From contig NZ_AP018439.1 in the NCBI RefSeq assembly GCF_009937955.1, forward strand, positions 1,054,001-1,118,000: a stretch of DNA of 64,000 nucleotides, in the 5' to 3' direction. Shown here in pieces: positions 47,545 to 58,358 of this stretch. Under the pieces are notes generated by a model that saw only the letters and a program-made list of their open reading frames with translations, ran no database searches and was not told the DNA's origin. Position numbers and translations under genes: made by a program. This DNA comes from Undibacterium sp. KW1 (GTDB lineage: Bacteria > Pseudomonadota > Gammaproteobacteria > Burkholderiales > Burkholderiaceae_D). Within the stretch, counting starts at the first letter, position 1, and each line of letters opens with the position of its first letter.

Positions 47545-48894
47545 ATGGCCAGCATCAGCACCAATGAAAATGAACTGCCCTCCAGCTCCATGGCAGATAC
47601 TGCAATCAGGAATATCAAAAACAGTCATTCCGATCATTCCTCCATTGCACCCGGCGAAATCGCCATCGGCGTCGTCATAGGACGGGCCTCGGAATATTTT
47701 GACTTTTTTGTCTATGCACTGGCTTCAGTACTGGTTTTCCCCCAGGTTTTCTTTCCATTTGAACAAAGGCTGGAAGGCACACTGTATGCCTTCGTGATCT
47801 TTTCATTTGCTTTTCTGGCACGTCCGTTTGGCACAGTAGCTTTTATGGAAATCCAGAAGCGACTCGGACGTGAAGCCAAGCTCACCATTGCTCTGGTTTT
47901 ATTGGGTGTATCTACTGCTGGCATTGCGTTCCTGCCAACCTATTCGCATCTGGGTGTAACTTCCATCGTCTTGTTGTCCTTGTTACGCATAGGGCAGGGG
48001 CTGGCGCTGGGTGGCTCCTGGGATGGTCTGCCTTCCTTGCTGGCCTTGAACGCACCCGAAAACAAGCGTGGCTGGTATGCGATGCTGGGGCAACTGGGCG
48101 CACCGGTAGGCTTCATGATCGCAGCGGGCCTGTTTGCCTACATGGTTGCCAATCTGTCGACTGAAGACTTTTTGGAATGGGGCTGGCGTTATCCATTTTA
48201 TGTCGCATTTGCAATCAATGTGGTTGCCCTGTTTGCCCGCCTGCGCCTGGTTTCTACTAATGAATACAAGCATTTGCTCGACGAGCGCGAGCTGGAGCCT
48301 ACCAATATCATTGAAATGACCCGTTCACAAGGCCGTAACCTGTTGATAGGTGCGCTCGCAGCCCTGGCCAGTTACGCACTGTTCCATCTTGTTACCGTGT
48401 TCCCCTTGTCCTGGATCACGATTTATTCCAAGCGTTCGCTGAGCGAGTTTTTGGAAATTCAGATGGTAGGTGCAGTATTGATGATGCTGGGTATCGTTAT
48501 CTCTGGCCTGATCGCCGACCGTATTGGCCGCCGCAAAATGTTATTTGCGCTGGCACTGATGATAGCCGTGCTGAGTGGCTTCGTTCCTGCCTTGATGGAC
48601 GGTGGTGAACTTGGGCAGGATATTTTTATTTTGCTGGGCTTTGGCGTACTGGGATTGTCGTATGGGCAGGCATCAGGTGCTGTGACTTCCAATTTTTCTC
48701 CCAAATACCGTTACACCGGTGCTGCCTTGACATCTGACCTGGCATGGCTGGTAGGGGCAGGCTTTGCACCATTGGTGGCGCTGGGGCTGTCGTCCCATTT
48801 CGGGCTGGAATATGTCAGTCTCTATTTGTTGTCCGGCGCGGCCTGCTCGGTAGCAGCGCTGAGCTTGAATCGCGCCCTGGAAATCAGGAATTAA
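47545..48894 (+). CDS. MFS transporter, metabolite:H+ symporter type
   Basis: The 449-residue protein has 12 membrane helices after a hydrophilic N-terminus of about 35 residues. Signatures are IGRASEYFDFFVYALASVLVFPQVFF, LARPFGTVAFMEIQKRLGREAKL and LLRIGQGLALGGSWDG, typical of the MHS family that takes up organic acids. GAGGG precedes the start. It is divergent from cyoA (157 bp between) and may share regulation. The substrate is unknown. Confidence 0.9.
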   Translation: MASISTNENELPSSSMADTAIRNIKNSHSDHSSIAPGEIAIGVVIGRASEYFDFFVYALASVLVFPQVFFPFEQRLEGTLYAFVIFSFAFLARPFGTVAFMEIQKRLGREAKLTIALVLLGVSTAGIAFLPTYSHLGVTSIVLLSLLRIGQGLALGGSWDGLPSLLALNAPENKRGWYAMLGQLGAPVGFMIAAGLFAYMVANLSTEDFLEWGWRYPFYVAFAINVVALFARLRLVSTNEYKHLLDERELEPTNIIEMTRSQGRNLLIGALAALASYALFHLVTVFPLSWITIYSKRSLSEFLEIQMVGAVLMMLGIVISGLIADRIGRRKMLFALALMIAVLSGFVPALMDGGELGQDIFILLGFGVLGLSYGQASGAVTSNFSPKYRYTGAALTSDLAWLVGAGFAPLVALGLSSHFGLEYVSLYLLSGAACSVAALSLNRALEIRN

Positions 48895-48901
48895 TTGATG
48901 A

Positions 48902-48927
48902 CTGAGCGCACCGTGGTGTGCGCTCAG
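48902..48927. terminator. Hairpin between convergent MFS and ubiH genes
   Basis: CTGAGCGCAC (48902-48911) and GTGCGCTCAG (48918-48927) form a perfect 10-bp stem with a 6-base loop at the junction of the two gene ends, overlapping the ubiH stop. It lacks a T run. Confidence 0.6.
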
Positions 48928-50105
48928 CGCCAGCCAAACATCATCTGCTCTGCCAGCACACGCTTTGCTGGCTTGATTACATCCAGCGCCCCCAATCCCA
49001 GCCCCAGCAAGCTCTGGCTAAATGAACCATCGGGGCTGCTGGCAAATACGCGGGCCATGCTGTCGGTGATGCGTATGGTCAGCTTCCTGTCGGTCTCACG
49101 CTCCCTGATATAAGCCTGCAAGGCTGGTGCCGGATCACAGGCAGAATTTCCATGCAGATGCCTGCTCAGTGTGCGTGCCAGTACCATGCTGTCACGCAAG
49201 CCCAGGTTCAGGCCTTGCCCTGCGACCGGGTGCAGGGTTTGCGCGGCATTGCCGATGGCGACAGTGCGTGCGGTAGCATGCGCCTGGGCGTTCAGGCCCA
49301 GCGGGTAAGACAGACGTGCCGAGGTTTTGATGAAGTTGCCCAGACGGTGACCGAAGGCGTTTTGCAGGGCTTGTTTGAAACCCTGTTCATCCAGTGCCAG
49401 CAATTGTGCTGCCTGCTCGGGACGCACACACCAGACCAGGGCATAGCCATCTTCTTGCGGCAACAGGGCCAGCGGGCCCTGTTCGGTGAAGCGTTCAAAA
49501 GCGCGTCCTGCTATCTGGGCATCAGTATTCACATGGGCGATGATGGCAGTTTGCTGATAATCATGGCGCTGGCTGCGCTGTTCCTGGTCGCCAAAAGTCC
49601 CGCCTTCTGCCTGTATCACGATGCTGGCGCTGACATGGCTGATTTCCTCCGTGTCTGCATGGCTTAGTGTCAGGCGTACATGGTCAGCAGATTCTTCGAT
49701 ATTGCTGACACTTGCCGGCCTCTGTATGCGTATGCCACTTTTGCTGATGGCTGCCTGCAGTGGCCGTATGATGTCGCCATAGCGTGCTACATAACCCAGG
49801 TCAGGCACTGCATAGTGAGCAGCCCGCATCAGGCTGCGGCCAAAATGGCTGCGGCGTGAAACATGGATTTCCTGTATCGCTGTGGCCCTGACCGGCCATG
49901 CACCAGCCACCTGCAGGATTTGCCTGCTACCGTAAGAAATGGCAATGGAGCGTGCATCCTGTTCTGCCTGTTCGCTAGTCTTGGCATCGTAGAGAGCAAT
50001 GCGCTCAGCCGCATAACCCTGCTGTTGCAATAACAAGGCCAGAGCCTGGCCAGCAGGGCCTGCGCCACAAATCGCTATGTCGACATCATTGATGGTGTGA
50101 GTCAT
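48924..50105 (-). CDS. ubiH: FAD-dependent ubiquinone-biosynthesis hydroxylase (UbiH family)
   Basis: The 393-residue flavoprotein has the ADP-binding G-A-G-P-A-G (about 14-19), the DG-like central motif and GNAAQTLHPVAGQGLNLGLRD (about 285-305), the signature of the UbiH/UbiF/VisC/COQ6 group of aromatic hydroxylases in ubiquinone synthesis. It follows pepP by 14 bp, as in Escherichia coli pepP-ubiH, so ubiH is the best name, but sequence alone cannot separate it from UbiI/UbiF/UbiM. Confidence 0.85.
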   Translation of the reverse strand: MTHTINDVDIAICGAGPAGQALALLLQQQGYAAERIALYDAKTSEQAEQDARSIAISYGSRQILQVAGAWPVRATAIQEIHVSRRSHFGRSLMRAAHYAVPDLGYVARYGDIIRPLQAAISKSGIRIQRPASVSNIEESADHVRLTLSHADTEEISHVSASIVIQAEGGTFGDQEQRSQRHDYQQTAIIAHVNTDAQIAGRAFERFTEQGPLALLPQEDGYALVWCVRPEQAAQLLALDEQGFKQALQNAFGHRLGNFIKTSARLSYPLGLNAQAHATARTVAIGNAAQTLHPVAGQGLNLGLRDSMVLARTLSRHLHGNSACDPAPALQAYIRERETDRKLTIRITDSMARVFASSPDGSFSQSLLGLGLGALDVIKPAKRVLAEQMMFGWR

Positions 50106-50119
50106 TTAATTCAGCACTT

Positions 50120-51478
50120 TCAGCGCGCACGCATTTCTGCTTCAATTTCAGCCACTGTTTTTGGTGTGTCACGGCTCAGATTCAAATGCCCGTCTGCCGT
50201 GATCAGGATATCGTCTTCTATGCGTATCCCTGTGTTCCAGTATTCTTCCGGCACGCCTTCTGCAGGGCGCACATAGATACCTGGCTCTATGGTGATGACC
50301 ATGCCGGGTCGTAATTGGCGGTAAGCCCTTGTATCCCCGGTCTTTTCGGCAGCTCGATAGTCACCAACATCATGCACATCCAGACCCAGCCAGTGGCCAG
50401 TACCATGCATGTAGAACTGACGGAAGGCGGCACTGGCAATCGCATCGTCAAGACTGCCGACCTTGTTCTTGTCCAGCAAGCCAGTATCGAGCATGCCCTG
50501 AGTCAGCACGCGTACTGCTGCATTGTGACCATCCATATACACAGAACCTGGTCGTGCACATTCCAGCGCGGCCTGCTGTGACGCCAGCACGATTTCGTAC
50601 AGGCGTTTTTGTGCAGGGCTGAACTTGCCATTGGCAGGGAAGGTGCGGGTGATGTCGGATGCATAGCTGTCAAATTCGCAGCCGGCGTCAATCAATACCA
50701 GATCTCCATCTTTGATCTGCGCCTGATTGCTCTGGTAATGCAAAATGCAGGCATTGGCACCGGTAGCAACGATGGAACCATACGCCGGTGCCTGCGCACC
50801 ATTGCGGCGGAATTCATAGAGTAATTCTGCTTCCAGTTCGTATTCAAATTTGCCTGGCCTGGCGCTGCGCATGGCGCGTGCGTGTGCTTCGGCAGAAATA
50901 CTGGCAGCGCGTTGCATCAGCGCGATTTCTGTCGCATCCTTGAACAGGCGCATTTCATCGATCAACTCACGGACATCGACCGTGATGCCGGGTGCCCTGA
51001 TGCCACTGCGGCCTTTGTCACGCACGGCTTGCAGGCTCTGTTGTACCTGGCTGTCTATGTGCGGTTCCTGCGCGATGCTGTAAAACAATGTGCGTGCATC
51101 ACTGAGTAATTCTGGCAGTTTGTCTGCCAGAATGTCTATGGGGTAAGCTGCATCGAAGGCAAATTCTTTGGCGGCTGCCTCTGGCCCAAAACGAAAGCCA
51201 TCCCAGATTTCACGTTCAGGATTTTTTTCGCGGCAAAACAAAATCGATTGCTGTTTGTCCGCAGTGGCGACCAGCACGAGCACCACTTCCGGTTCAGTGA
51301 AACCGGATAGATAATAAAAATAACTGTCGTGGCGGAAGGGGAAGTGATTGTCGTTATTACGTATACATTCACGGGCAGTTGGTATGACTGCCACACCACC
51401 ACCTTGCGCCTGCATCTGCGCCATCAGTTGTTGGCGACGTGCAGAATATGCAGAATAGTCAGTGGTGTTGATGCTCAT
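50120..51478 (-). CDS. pepP: Xaa-Pro aminopeptidase
   Basis: The 452-residue M24B peptidase has an N-terminal creatinase-like domain and a C-terminal pita-bread domain with metal ligands in LIDAGCEFDSYASDITRTFP (two Asp), HGTGHWLGLDVHD (His), TIEPGIYV (Glu) and GIRIEDDIL (Glu). It removes N-terminal residues that precede proline. It sits 2 bp after murU and 14 bp before ubiH in one minus-strand operon. Confidence 0.95.
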   Translation of the reverse strand: MSINTTDYSAYSARRQQLMAQMQAQGGGVAVIPTARECIRNNDNHFPFRHDSYFYYLSGFTEPEVVLVLVATADKQQSILFCREKNPEREIWDGFRFGPEAAAKEFAFDAAYPIDILADKLPELLSDARTLFYSIAQEPHIDSQVQQSLQAVRDKGRSGIRAPGITVDVRELIDEMRLFKDATEIALMQRAASISAEAHARAMRSARPGKFEYELEAELLYEFRRNGAQAPAYGSIVATGANACILHYQSNQAQIKDGDLVLIDAGCEFDSYASDITRTFPANGKFSPAQKRLYEIVLASQQAALECARPGSVYMDGHNAAVRVLTQGMLDTGLLDKNKVGSLDDAIASAAFRQFYMHGTGHWLGLDVHDVGDYRAAEKTGDTRAYRQLRPGMVITIEPGIYVRPAEGVPEEYWNTGIRIEDDILITADGHLNLSRDTPKTVAEIEAEMRAR

Positions 51479-51480
51479 GC

Positions 51481-52194
51481 TTATCCTTTGAAATTCAATG
51501 GTGCGTTCAGTGCTTCCAGTTGATCTGGTGTGCCCAGATTATGCCATTCGCCACGGTACAGCTCGCCGCCTATGAGGCCTGCATCTATGTATTCGCGCAG
51601 CAAAGGGCCGAGCTTGGCATGGTCACCCGGACGTATCGACGCAAACATTTCAGGGCGATACACGCCTATATTGCCAAAGGTGAGTCTTGGCGTGCCTTCA
51701 TTCGACAAACCCATCAGTGTCAGGGCAAAGTCACCAGTCGGATGGAAGCTGGGGTTTTTCACCATATACAACCAGGCAATATCGCGTTTGTCTGCAGGAT
51801 GTGGATTACCCCAGGGGTCATTTTCTTCCAGGGTATTGAGGCATTCTGCAAAATTGAAATGGGGAATATAGATATCACCGGATACCACGATAAAGGGATC
51901 ATTGCCCAGCAAGTGCAGGGCCTTGGCAATACCGCCAGCGGTTTCCAGCGCCTGTTCTTCGGCTGAGTATTGTATCTTTGCGCCAAAGCGTGAACCGTCA
52001 CCGAGAGCATCTTCTATCATGTGGCCGAGGTGGGCATGATTGATGACCATCTCGGTGATACCTGCTTTGACCAGGTTCAGGATATGCCAGACTATCAACG
52101 GCCTGCCGCGCACCTTCAACAAAGGCTTGGGGCAGGCATCGGTTAATGGACGCATACGTTCGCCGCGCCCAGCGGCAAGTAACATGGCTTTCAT
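51481..52194 (-). CDS. murU: MurNAc-1-phosphate uridylyltransferase MurU
   Basis: The 237-residue nucleotidyltransferase starts MKAMLLAAGRGERMRPLTDACPKPLLKVRGRPLI, the GT-A nucleotide-binding motif, with VVSGDIYIPHF and E-W-H-N-L-G-T-P-D-Q-L at the C-terminus. MurU makes UDP-MurNAc from MurNAc-1-phosphate in the recycling route that bypasses MurA, the fosfomycin target. The adjacent amgK (18 bp upstream) makes this specific rather than a general sugar nucleotidyltransferase. Confidence 0.92.
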   Translation of the reverse strand: MKAMLLAAGRGERMRPLTDACPKPLLKVRGRPLIVWHILNLVKAGITEMVINHAHLGHMIEDALGDGSRFGAKIQYSAEEQALETAGGIAKALHLLGNDPFIVVSGDIYIPHFNFAECLNTLEENDPWGNPHPADKRDIAWLYMVKNPSFHPTGDFALTLMGLSNEGTPRLTFGNIGVYRPEMFASIRPGDHAKLGPLLREYIDAGLIGGELYRGEWHNLGTPDQLEALNAPLNFKG

Positions 52195-52212
52195 GAGTTT
52201 TATTACTCCGCC

Positions 52213-53277
52213 TTAGAAGGTATAGCCAACTTGCGGCGCATTGTCTTCCAGTTCATCCAGCAGGCGCAACAGCGGGATCAGTTCCTTGTAGCGATGCGAA
52301 GTCTTGCGCACATATTCCATGACAGTCGGGATATCCGCGATGTAATGGTGCTTGCCATCACGGTGAGACAGGCGGGCGAAAATGCCGAGGATTTTGAGGT
52401 GGCGCTGCAAGCCCATCCATTCAAAATCACGGTAGAAACTGTCGATGTCCGGTGCCACTGGCAAGCCAGCACGTCTGGCTTTTTCCCAGTAACGTATGGC
52501 CCAGTCAAGCACGATTTCTTCATCCCACTGTACATAGGCGTCGCGCAACAGCGACACCAGATCGTAAGTGATGGGGCCATACACGGCATCCTGGAAATCG
52601 ATGATGCCAGGATTGCCCTTGTCCATCCACATCAGGTTGCGGGAATGATAGTCGCGGTGTACATATACTTGCGGCTGCGCCAGTGCGCTGGCCAGCAAAT
52701 GATCAAATACCTTGTTCAGCGTCGCAGTTTGCGCATCAGTCAGAGTGACACCCAGGTGCTTGCCTACATACCACTCCTTGAAAATATTCAATTCACGTAG
52801 CAGGAAAGGTCTGTCATATTCAGGCAGGACATCGGCCTGGCTTTGCGCCTGGAACAGGATCAGGCTATCTATCGCATCCAGATACAGCTTGTGGGCATTG
52901 TCGCTGTTCAAGATCTGGCCATAGGTGTGCATGCCCATATCGGTGACCAGCATGAAACCCTGCTCCAGATCGTGTGCCAGTACTTCAGGCACCGTCAGGT
53001 TGATACTTTTCAAGAGATTCGCCATCTTGATAAAGGCTGCGGTATTCTCGGTCGCGGGCGGTGCATCGACGGCGATCAGGCTGCTACCATCTTCAGTGTC
53101 AATTCTGTAATATTGGCGAAAGCTGGCATCGGCAGATGCTGCACGCATGCTGTCCAGCTTCATGGCATGCCCATTTACGCTGGCAAGCCAGGTTTGCAGC
53201 GCTTGCTTGCGTTGTTCTTTTTCGGGGGAGATCGCTGCAGATGCTGCAGAATTCCCTGGGATTGCTGTAGAAGACAT
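52213..53277 (-). CDS. amgK: Anomeric MurNAc/GlcNAc kinase AmgK
   Basis: From ATG 53277 the 354-residue protein has the aminoglycoside-phosphotransferase fold: YVHRDYHSRNLMW (catalytic Asp) and GIIDFQDAVYGPITYDLVSLLRD (metal Asp). AmgK phosphorylates MurNAc at C1, feeding MurU. It is first of amgK-murU-pepP-ubiH and divergent from lptD, the same order as in Pseudomonas. The 19-residue upstream extension is not needed for the domain. Confidence 0.91.
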   Translation of the reverse strand: MSSTAIPGNSAASAAISPEKEQRKQALQTWLASVNGHAMKLDSMRAASADASFRQYYRIDTEDGSSLIAVDAPPATENTAAFIKMANLLKSINLTVPEVLAHDLEQGFMLVTDMGMHTYGQILNSDNAHKLYLDAIDSLILFQAQSQADVLPEYDRPFLLRELNIFKEWYVGKHLGVTLTDAQTATLNKVFDHLLASALAQPQVYVHRDYHSRNLMWMDKGNPGIIDFQDAVYGPITYDLVSLLRDAYVQWDEEIVLDWAIRYWEKARRAGLPVAPDIDSFYRDFEWMGLQRHLKILGIFARLSHRDGKHHYIADIPTVMEYVRKTSHRYKELIPLLRLLDELEDNAPQVGYTF

Positions 53278-53340
53278 GTATAAATAGTAATGGAAGTTAG
53301 TTTGTCTGCATACTTCAAGTGGTTTTGCCAGCATTTAACC

Positions 53341-53346
53341 TATAAT
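53341..53346 (+). promoter_or_regulatory. Possible -10 element for lptD
   Basis: A perfect TATAAT occurs 79 bp upstream of the lptD start in the 147-bp divergent gap with amgK. No strong -35 is seen at 16-18 bp, so this is tentative. Confidence 0.35.
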
Positions 53347-53424
53347 AGGCGACTGATTTCTGGCATATTGTCTGTATGATATCGTCCAGCATTGTTGGCA
53401 AAACGCTTATTGACCACTGAATTC

Positions 53425-55755
53425 ATGCGCAGGAAACCCGTATTATCTCACTCACCGCTGTTGTTTCCTACTATCCCGGCAATTCTGGTGTCGGTTTTGG
53501 TGCCCGCCTACTTTTCACAGGCGATGGCTCAGAACGTCATCACAGCCAAGCCGGATGAAGTTCAGGCACCAACACAACTGGCAACCCCTATACCGTCGCC
53601 GCTGCCGACTCAGTCCGACGACAAGTCATCCAAAGAGTCCTTGCCCAGCCAGAAGCAACTGGAGAAACTGAGCGAAAAGCAAAAGCAGGATGACAAAAAC
53701 GCCCCCGTGACTGTTCGTGCCGGTAATTTCTCTGGCAGGCCAGAGCGCTATATCAAGTTTGAGCATGATGTAGAAGTCGTCAAAGGCGGCACCCGCATCA
53801 ATGCAGATGAGGCGATGTACCGTAATCTCGAAGACGAAGTCGAAGCCAGTGGTAAAGTCCGCATGACACGTTACGGCGACTGTTATAAGGGTGATGCCTT
53901 GCGCATGCAGCTTGATGCCAGTTCCGGCTATGTCGCCAATCCCATCTATAAACTCTTGCGCAATAATGCCCAGGGACACGCTGCACGCATCGATTTTCAG
54001 GATGAAGAACGTTCCCTGATCACGCGCGGCACCTACAGTACATGCGAAGGCCTGGACCCTGACTGGTATCTGCAATCAGATACCCTGAGCCTTGATACCG
54101 GCCTCGACAAGGGCGTGGCTGGCAAGTCAGTGTTGTATTTCAAAGGCATGCCTATCCTGGCGACGCCCTCGTTGACCTTCCCATTGTCGGGCGCACGGCA
54201 TTCCGGTTTGCTGCCGCCGATACTGGGGGCGTCATCCAAGGGCGGCCCTGAAATCACACTGCCTTATTATTTTAATATTGCACCTAACCGTGATTTGACG
54301 CTCTACCCCAAAATGATCGCCAGGCGCGGCCTGCAACTCGGGGTAGAGGGGCGTTATCTGGGTGAGACCTATGCCGGTGAAACCAGTGTCGAAGGTTTGC
54401 TCAATGACCGCGTCACAGGCACTAACCGTTATGCGGTGGCATCGATACACCAGCAAAAATTACTGCCGCAACTGGAACTGTCCTGGAATATCAACTCCGC
54501 ATCTGACGATGATTACCCGGCAGATTTCTCACGCACGATAACCAAGACTGCGCAACGCCTGCTGTTGCGCGAAGCCAATCTGACTTATTACGGTTCTTTC
54601 TGGAGCCTGGCACTCAGGACGTCGAATTACCAGGTCTTGCAGGATTTGGCTGCGCCGATAGCGCGCCCGTATGACAGGCTGCCGCAATTGCAATTGCATG
54701 CCGAGCAACACGATATTGCCGGGCTGGACTGGTCCATGGACAGCATATTGACGCGCTTCTGGCATCCGACCTTGGTGCGTGGTGACAGGGCAGTGTTCAA
54801 TCCCCAGATTTCTCTGCCTCTGGTGCAGGCTGGTGGTTTTGTCATCCCGAAAATCTCTTTCCATGCGACAAACTATCATCTGGTGAATCCTGAACCAGGC
54901 AAGGAAGCTGATTTCCATCGCGTAGTACCAACTTTCTCGGTGGATAGCGGGCTGGTGTTTGAGCGCAAGACCGAGATGTTTGGCAAGGCACTGACCCAGA
55001 CGCTGGAGCCCAGGCTGTTTTATGTGAATACCCCTTACCGCGACCAGTCGCGCATGCCCAACTTTGACAGTGCGGTCGCCGACTTTAATTTCGCCCAGAT
55101 TTTTAGTGAAAACCGCTTTACCGGTCAGGACAGGATAGGCGACTCCAACCAGATTACTGCCGCCCTGATTTCCCGCTTTATCGAAGGCAATGGGGATGAA
55201 AGCCTGAAACTGGCAATAGGTCAGCGCTTCTATTTCAATACGCAAAAAGTCACACTTGATAATACTGTCAGCCCCAGCCGTTCAGATTTGCTGCTGGCGG
55301 CAACTGGTAAACTGTCATCGACATTGAGCGGTGAAATGGCCTTGCAACTGAGCCAGACAGACAGGCAGTCAGTACGTGCCAACTACGGTGTGCACTGGCA
55401 GCCTTCACCGAAAAAAGTACTGAACCTCGAATACCGTTATCAGCGTAACAGCCTGGAACAGGTCGATGTCTCAGCTCAATGGCCGGTGGCGGACCGCTGG
55501 TACATGGTAGGCAGGAGCAATTACTCCATGATGGACAAGAAGATGGTAGATGGCTTGCTGGGCTTTGAATACAAAGCTGATTGCTGGTCATTGCGCTTCC
55601 TGGCACAAAGGTTTGCCACCAATAGCGTTAACAATACATCGGGCTTTTCCATACAGCTGGAGTTGAATGGTCTGGCCAGGCTGGGCTTTGGTGCCAACCC
55701 GATTGATGCTTTGAGAAAGAATATTTCAGGCTACCAGTCTGGCAGTGAGCGCTAG
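53425..55755 (+). CDS. lptD: LPS-assembly outer-membrane protein LptD
   Basis: From ATG 53425 the product is 776 residues: signal peptide (about 1-36, ending QAMAQ), an OstA/LptA-like jellyroll region (about 100-200, IKFEHDVEVVKGGTRINADEAMYRNLEDEVEASGKVRMTRYGD) and a C-terminal 26-strand barrel. Cysteines at DCYKG, STCEG and ADCWSL fit the disulfide pattern needed for maturation. It inserts LPS into the outer leaflet with LptE. A TTG 11 codons upstream is in frame but less likely. It leads lptD-surA-pdxA-rsmA. Confidence 0.95.
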   Translation: MRRKPVLSHSPLLFPTIPAILVSVLVPAYFSQAMAQNVITAKPDEVQAPTQLATPIPSPLPTQSDDKSSKESLPSQKQLEKLSEKQKQDDKNAPVTVRAGNFSGRPERYIKFEHDVEVVKGGTRINADEAMYRNLEDEVEASGKVRMTRYGDCYKGDALRMQLDASSGYVANPIYKLLRNNAQGHAARIDFQDEERSLITRGTYSTCEGLDPDWYLQSDTLSLDTGLDKGVAGKSVLYFKGMPILATPSLTFPLSGARHSGLLPPILGASSKGGPEITLPYYFNIAPNRDLTLYPKMIARRGLQLGVEGRYLGETYAGETSVEGLLNDRVTGTNRYAVASIHQQKLLPQLELSWNINSASDDDYPADFSRTITKTAQRLLLREANLTYYGSFWSLALRTSNYQVLQDLAAPIARPYDRLPQLQLHAEQHDIAGLDWSMDSILTRFWHPTLVRGDRAVFNPQISLPLVQAGGFVIPKISFHATNYHLVNPEPGKEADFHRVVPTFSVDSGLVFERKTEMFGKALTQTLEPRLFYVNTPYRDQSRMPNFDSAVADFNFAQIFSENRFTGQDRIGDSNQITAALISRFIEGNGDESLKLAIGQRFYFNTQKVTLDNTVSPSRSDLLLAATGKLSSTLSGEMALQLSQTDRQSVRANYGVHWQPSPKKVLNLEYRYQRNSLEQVDVSAQWPVADRWYMVGRSNYSMMDKKMVDGLLGFEYKADCWSLRFLAQRFATNSVNNTSGFSIQLELNGLARLGFGANPIDALRKNISGYQSGSER

Positions 55756-55910
55756 CTTGTTGCTGTATATAAATAATTTGCTGTACTAACAATACACATG
55801 CTGTACATGCTCTGCTTGGCAGTTTATGAAACCGGAGCGAACGTGTATATTGCAACTTTTGCCCGCTTTGATGCTCTCACGGGAATGGCTTAACAGGATT
55901 TTGGACCAAT

Positions 55911-57287
55911 ATGCGACCTTTATTGCAAATGAAACAAAGTAATTTATTCACAGTACTGGCAGTGTCTGCTGGCCTGCTCATCAGCTCGACAGCCTGGTCG
56001 CAAGTCAAACTCAGCCCTATTGCTGTTCCCAAGACGCAAAACAGCAAGGCGCAAAAGGTCAACAGCATCGTTGTTGTGGTCAATGATGAAGTAATTACCC
56101 GGCAGGAACTGGATGCCCGCATGCGGGAAATAGAAATGCAGCTCAAAAAGCAGGGCACACCGTTGCCTGACCGCGCCGTGTTGCAAAAGCAATTGCTGGA
56201 ACGCATGATCACGGACCGCGCCCAAATGCAGCTGGCCAAAGAAAATGGCATGCGGGTAGATGATGTCATGCTCGACCGCACCATGTTGCGCCTGGCAGAG
56301 CAAAACAAGATGAGCTTGCAAGAGTTCCGTAACCAGATCGAGCGTGAAGGCACTTCGTATGCGAAGTTCCGTGAACAGATTCGTGACGATATTCTCATGC
56401 AACGCATACGTGAGCGTGAAGTAGATAGCAAGATACAAGTATCTGAAACCGAGATCGATAACTACCTGGCAGCAGAAGCCAACAACAAGGCAGCCGCCAA
56501 GCAGGAATTGAATCTGGCTCATATCCTGATCAGCATTCCTGAAAAAGCCTCTGCTGAACAAATCGCCGCACGTCGTGCCCGCGCTGACGAAGTCTTGAAA
56601 AAATTGCGTGAAGGTGCAGATTTTGCCAAGACCGCCGTCACTTACTCAGACAGTTCAGAAGCCTTGAAAGGCGGCGACATAGGCTGGCGCGAGCAAGACC
56701 GTTTGCCGCAATTGTTTGTCGATGCCATCAGCAAGGTCAAGGTGGGGGAATTCTCTGATATCGTGCGCAGCCCGAACGGTTTTCATATCGTCAAAGTCAA
56801 TGGCAAACGTGCCATGAATGATACCAAGGCTGCCGCTGCTGAACAGCAAAGCCATGTGCGCCACATTCTCATCAAGGTCAGCCAGATTGTGACTGCAGAT
56901 GAGGCACGCAAGAAATTGCTGGAATTCAAGCGCAAGATAGAAGCCAAGGAAGCCACTTTTGAAGACCTGGCCAAGACCCACTCCGCAGATGGTTCTGCCT
57001 CCAAGGGTGGTGACCTGGGCTGGCTGTACCCTGGTTCTACTTTGCCTGAGTTTGAGCAAGCCATGGACAAACTGGCGATCAATCAGATCAGTGAACCTGT
57101 CACCACGCAATTTGGTGTGCACCTGATCCAGGTGACAGAGCGCAAGGCCGATGAATTATCGAAAGACAGGCAGCGTATCGCTGCCCGTCAGGCTGTGCGC
57201 GAGCGTAAGTCAGATGAAGCGCTGCAAGACTGGCTGCGTGAAATCCGTGACCGTGCCTATGTTGATTTCCGCCTGGAAGAAAAATAA
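55911..57287 (+). CDS. surA: Periplasmic chaperone/peptidyl-prolyl isomerase SurA
   Basis: The 458-residue protein has a signal peptide (cleavage about residue 30, SSTAWSQ), a SurA N-terminal chaperone domain (about 45-175) and two parvulin domains (about 185-275, [12 protein letters not shown], and 295-395, [11 protein letters not shown]) before the C-terminal helix. It escorts beta-barrel proteins such as LptD. ATG 55929 is an alternative start. The stop overlaps the pdxA start (TAATG). Confidence 0.96.
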   Translation: MRPLLQMKQSNLFTVLAVSAGLLISSTAWSQVKLSPIAVPKTQNSKAQKVNSIVVVVNDEVITRQELDARMREIEMQLKKQGTPLPDRAVLQKQLLERMITDRAQMQLAKENGMRVDDVMLDRTMLRLAEQNKMSLQEFRNQIEREGTSYAKFREQIRDDILMQRIREREVDSKIQVSETEIDNYLAAEANNKAAAKQELNLAHILISIPEKASAEQIAARRARADEVLKKLREGADFAKTAVTYSDSSEALKGGDIGWREQDRLPQLFVDAISKVKVGEFSDIVRSPNGFHIVKVNGKRAMNDTKAAAAEQQSHVRHILIKVSQIVTADEARKKLLEFKRKIEAKEATFEDLAKTHSADGSASKGGDLGWLYPGSTLPEFEQAMDKLAINQISEPVTTQFGVHLIQVTERKADELSKDRQRIAARQAVRERKSDEALQDWLREIRDRAYVDFRLEEK

Positions 57288-58327
57288 TGCCACAGCCCAG
57301 TTTGCCGGTCATCGCGGTAACCGTAGGCGAACCGGCTGGCATAGGGCCTGAAATTGCGATACGGGCTGCCTGGCAGTTAAGACATGAAGTCAGGTCAGTA
57401 TTGATAGGCGACGCTGCCTATCTGTCCATGCTGGCAGCCGAGCTTGATCCCGCCATCAGCATGATGGGGGTATCCCTGCAAGCCTTGCGGCATCAGGGCT
57501 TGCCTGCCTCTGGCAATGAACGCCTGACCATCGTCGATTGCCCTCTGAGTGCGTTTGTGATTGCCGGCCAGCTGGACCCGCGCAATGGCCGTGCCGTCTT
57601 GCATACCCTGGATGTGTCTATCGAAAGCGTGCAGCGCAAATGGTGTGAAGCCGTAGTCACTGCCCCTTTGCAAAAAAGCACCATCAATGATGCCGGTGTA
57701 GCTTTTAGCGGTCATACCGAATATTTCGCTGAGAAAACCTATACTGGCCGCGTTGTCATGATGCTGGCCAGTGAAGCCAATGAGCATCTGCCGCAAGCCC
57801 TGCGTGTGGCGCTGGCAACCACACATTTACCACTTCGTAAAGTTGCTGATGCCATACAGTTTGATGATCTGTGGAAGACCCTGGAAATCATCCATGCTGA
57901 CTTGCGCAGCAAATTTGGCATAGAAAATCCACGCATCCTGGTGGCTGGCCTGAACCCGCATGCGGGTGAAAATGGTTACCTGGGCATGGAAGAAATTGAA
58001 GTCATCACGCCCGTCATCAAAAAAGCGCAAGAAGCTGGCATGCAGGTCAGTGGCCCTTATCCAGCGGATACCCTGTTCCAGCAAAAATACCTGGAGCAGG
58101 CTGACTGCATACTGGCGATGTATCATGACCAGGGTTTGCCAGTACTCAAGCATGCGAGTTTTGGACTGGGTGTGAATATCACCCTCGGTCTGCCGCTGAT
58201 ACGTACTTCGGTTGATCATGGCACCGCCCTTGATCTGGCGGCCAAGGGCACGGGTCATGCTGATGTCAGCAGCATGCTGGTGGCGATACGAGTTGCAGCC
58301 AGCATGGTCAACAAGCAAGAAAAGTAA
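57287..58327 (+). CDS. pdxA: 4-hydroxythreonine-4-phosphate dehydrogenase PdxA
   Basis: The 346-residue protein starts [26 protein letters not shown] and has the substrate and metal-site segments [50 protein letters not shown] and [27 protein letters not shown]. It acts in pyridoxal phosphate synthesis, oxidising 4-phosphohydroxy-L-threonine. Translation is coupled to surA. Confidence 0.96.
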   Translation: MPQPSLPVIAVTVGEPAGIGPEIAIRAAWQLRHEVRSVLIGDAAYLSMLAAELDPAISMMGVSLQALRHQGLPASGNERLTIVDCPLSAFVIAGQLDPRNGRAVLHTLDVSIESVQRKWCEAVVTAPLQKSTINDAGVAFSGHTEYFAEKTYTGRVVMMLASEANEHLPQALRVALATTHLPLRKVADAIQFDDLWKTLEIIHADLRSKFGIENPRILVAGLNPHAGENGYLGMEEIEVITPVIKKAQEAGMQVSGPYPADTLFQQKYLEQADCILAMYHDQGLPVLKHASFGLGVNITLGLPLIRTSVDHGTALDLAAKGTGHADVSSMLVAIRVAASMVNKQEK

Positions 58328-58358
58328 AATAAGTAAGCAGAAAATAAGTAAGAAAAAT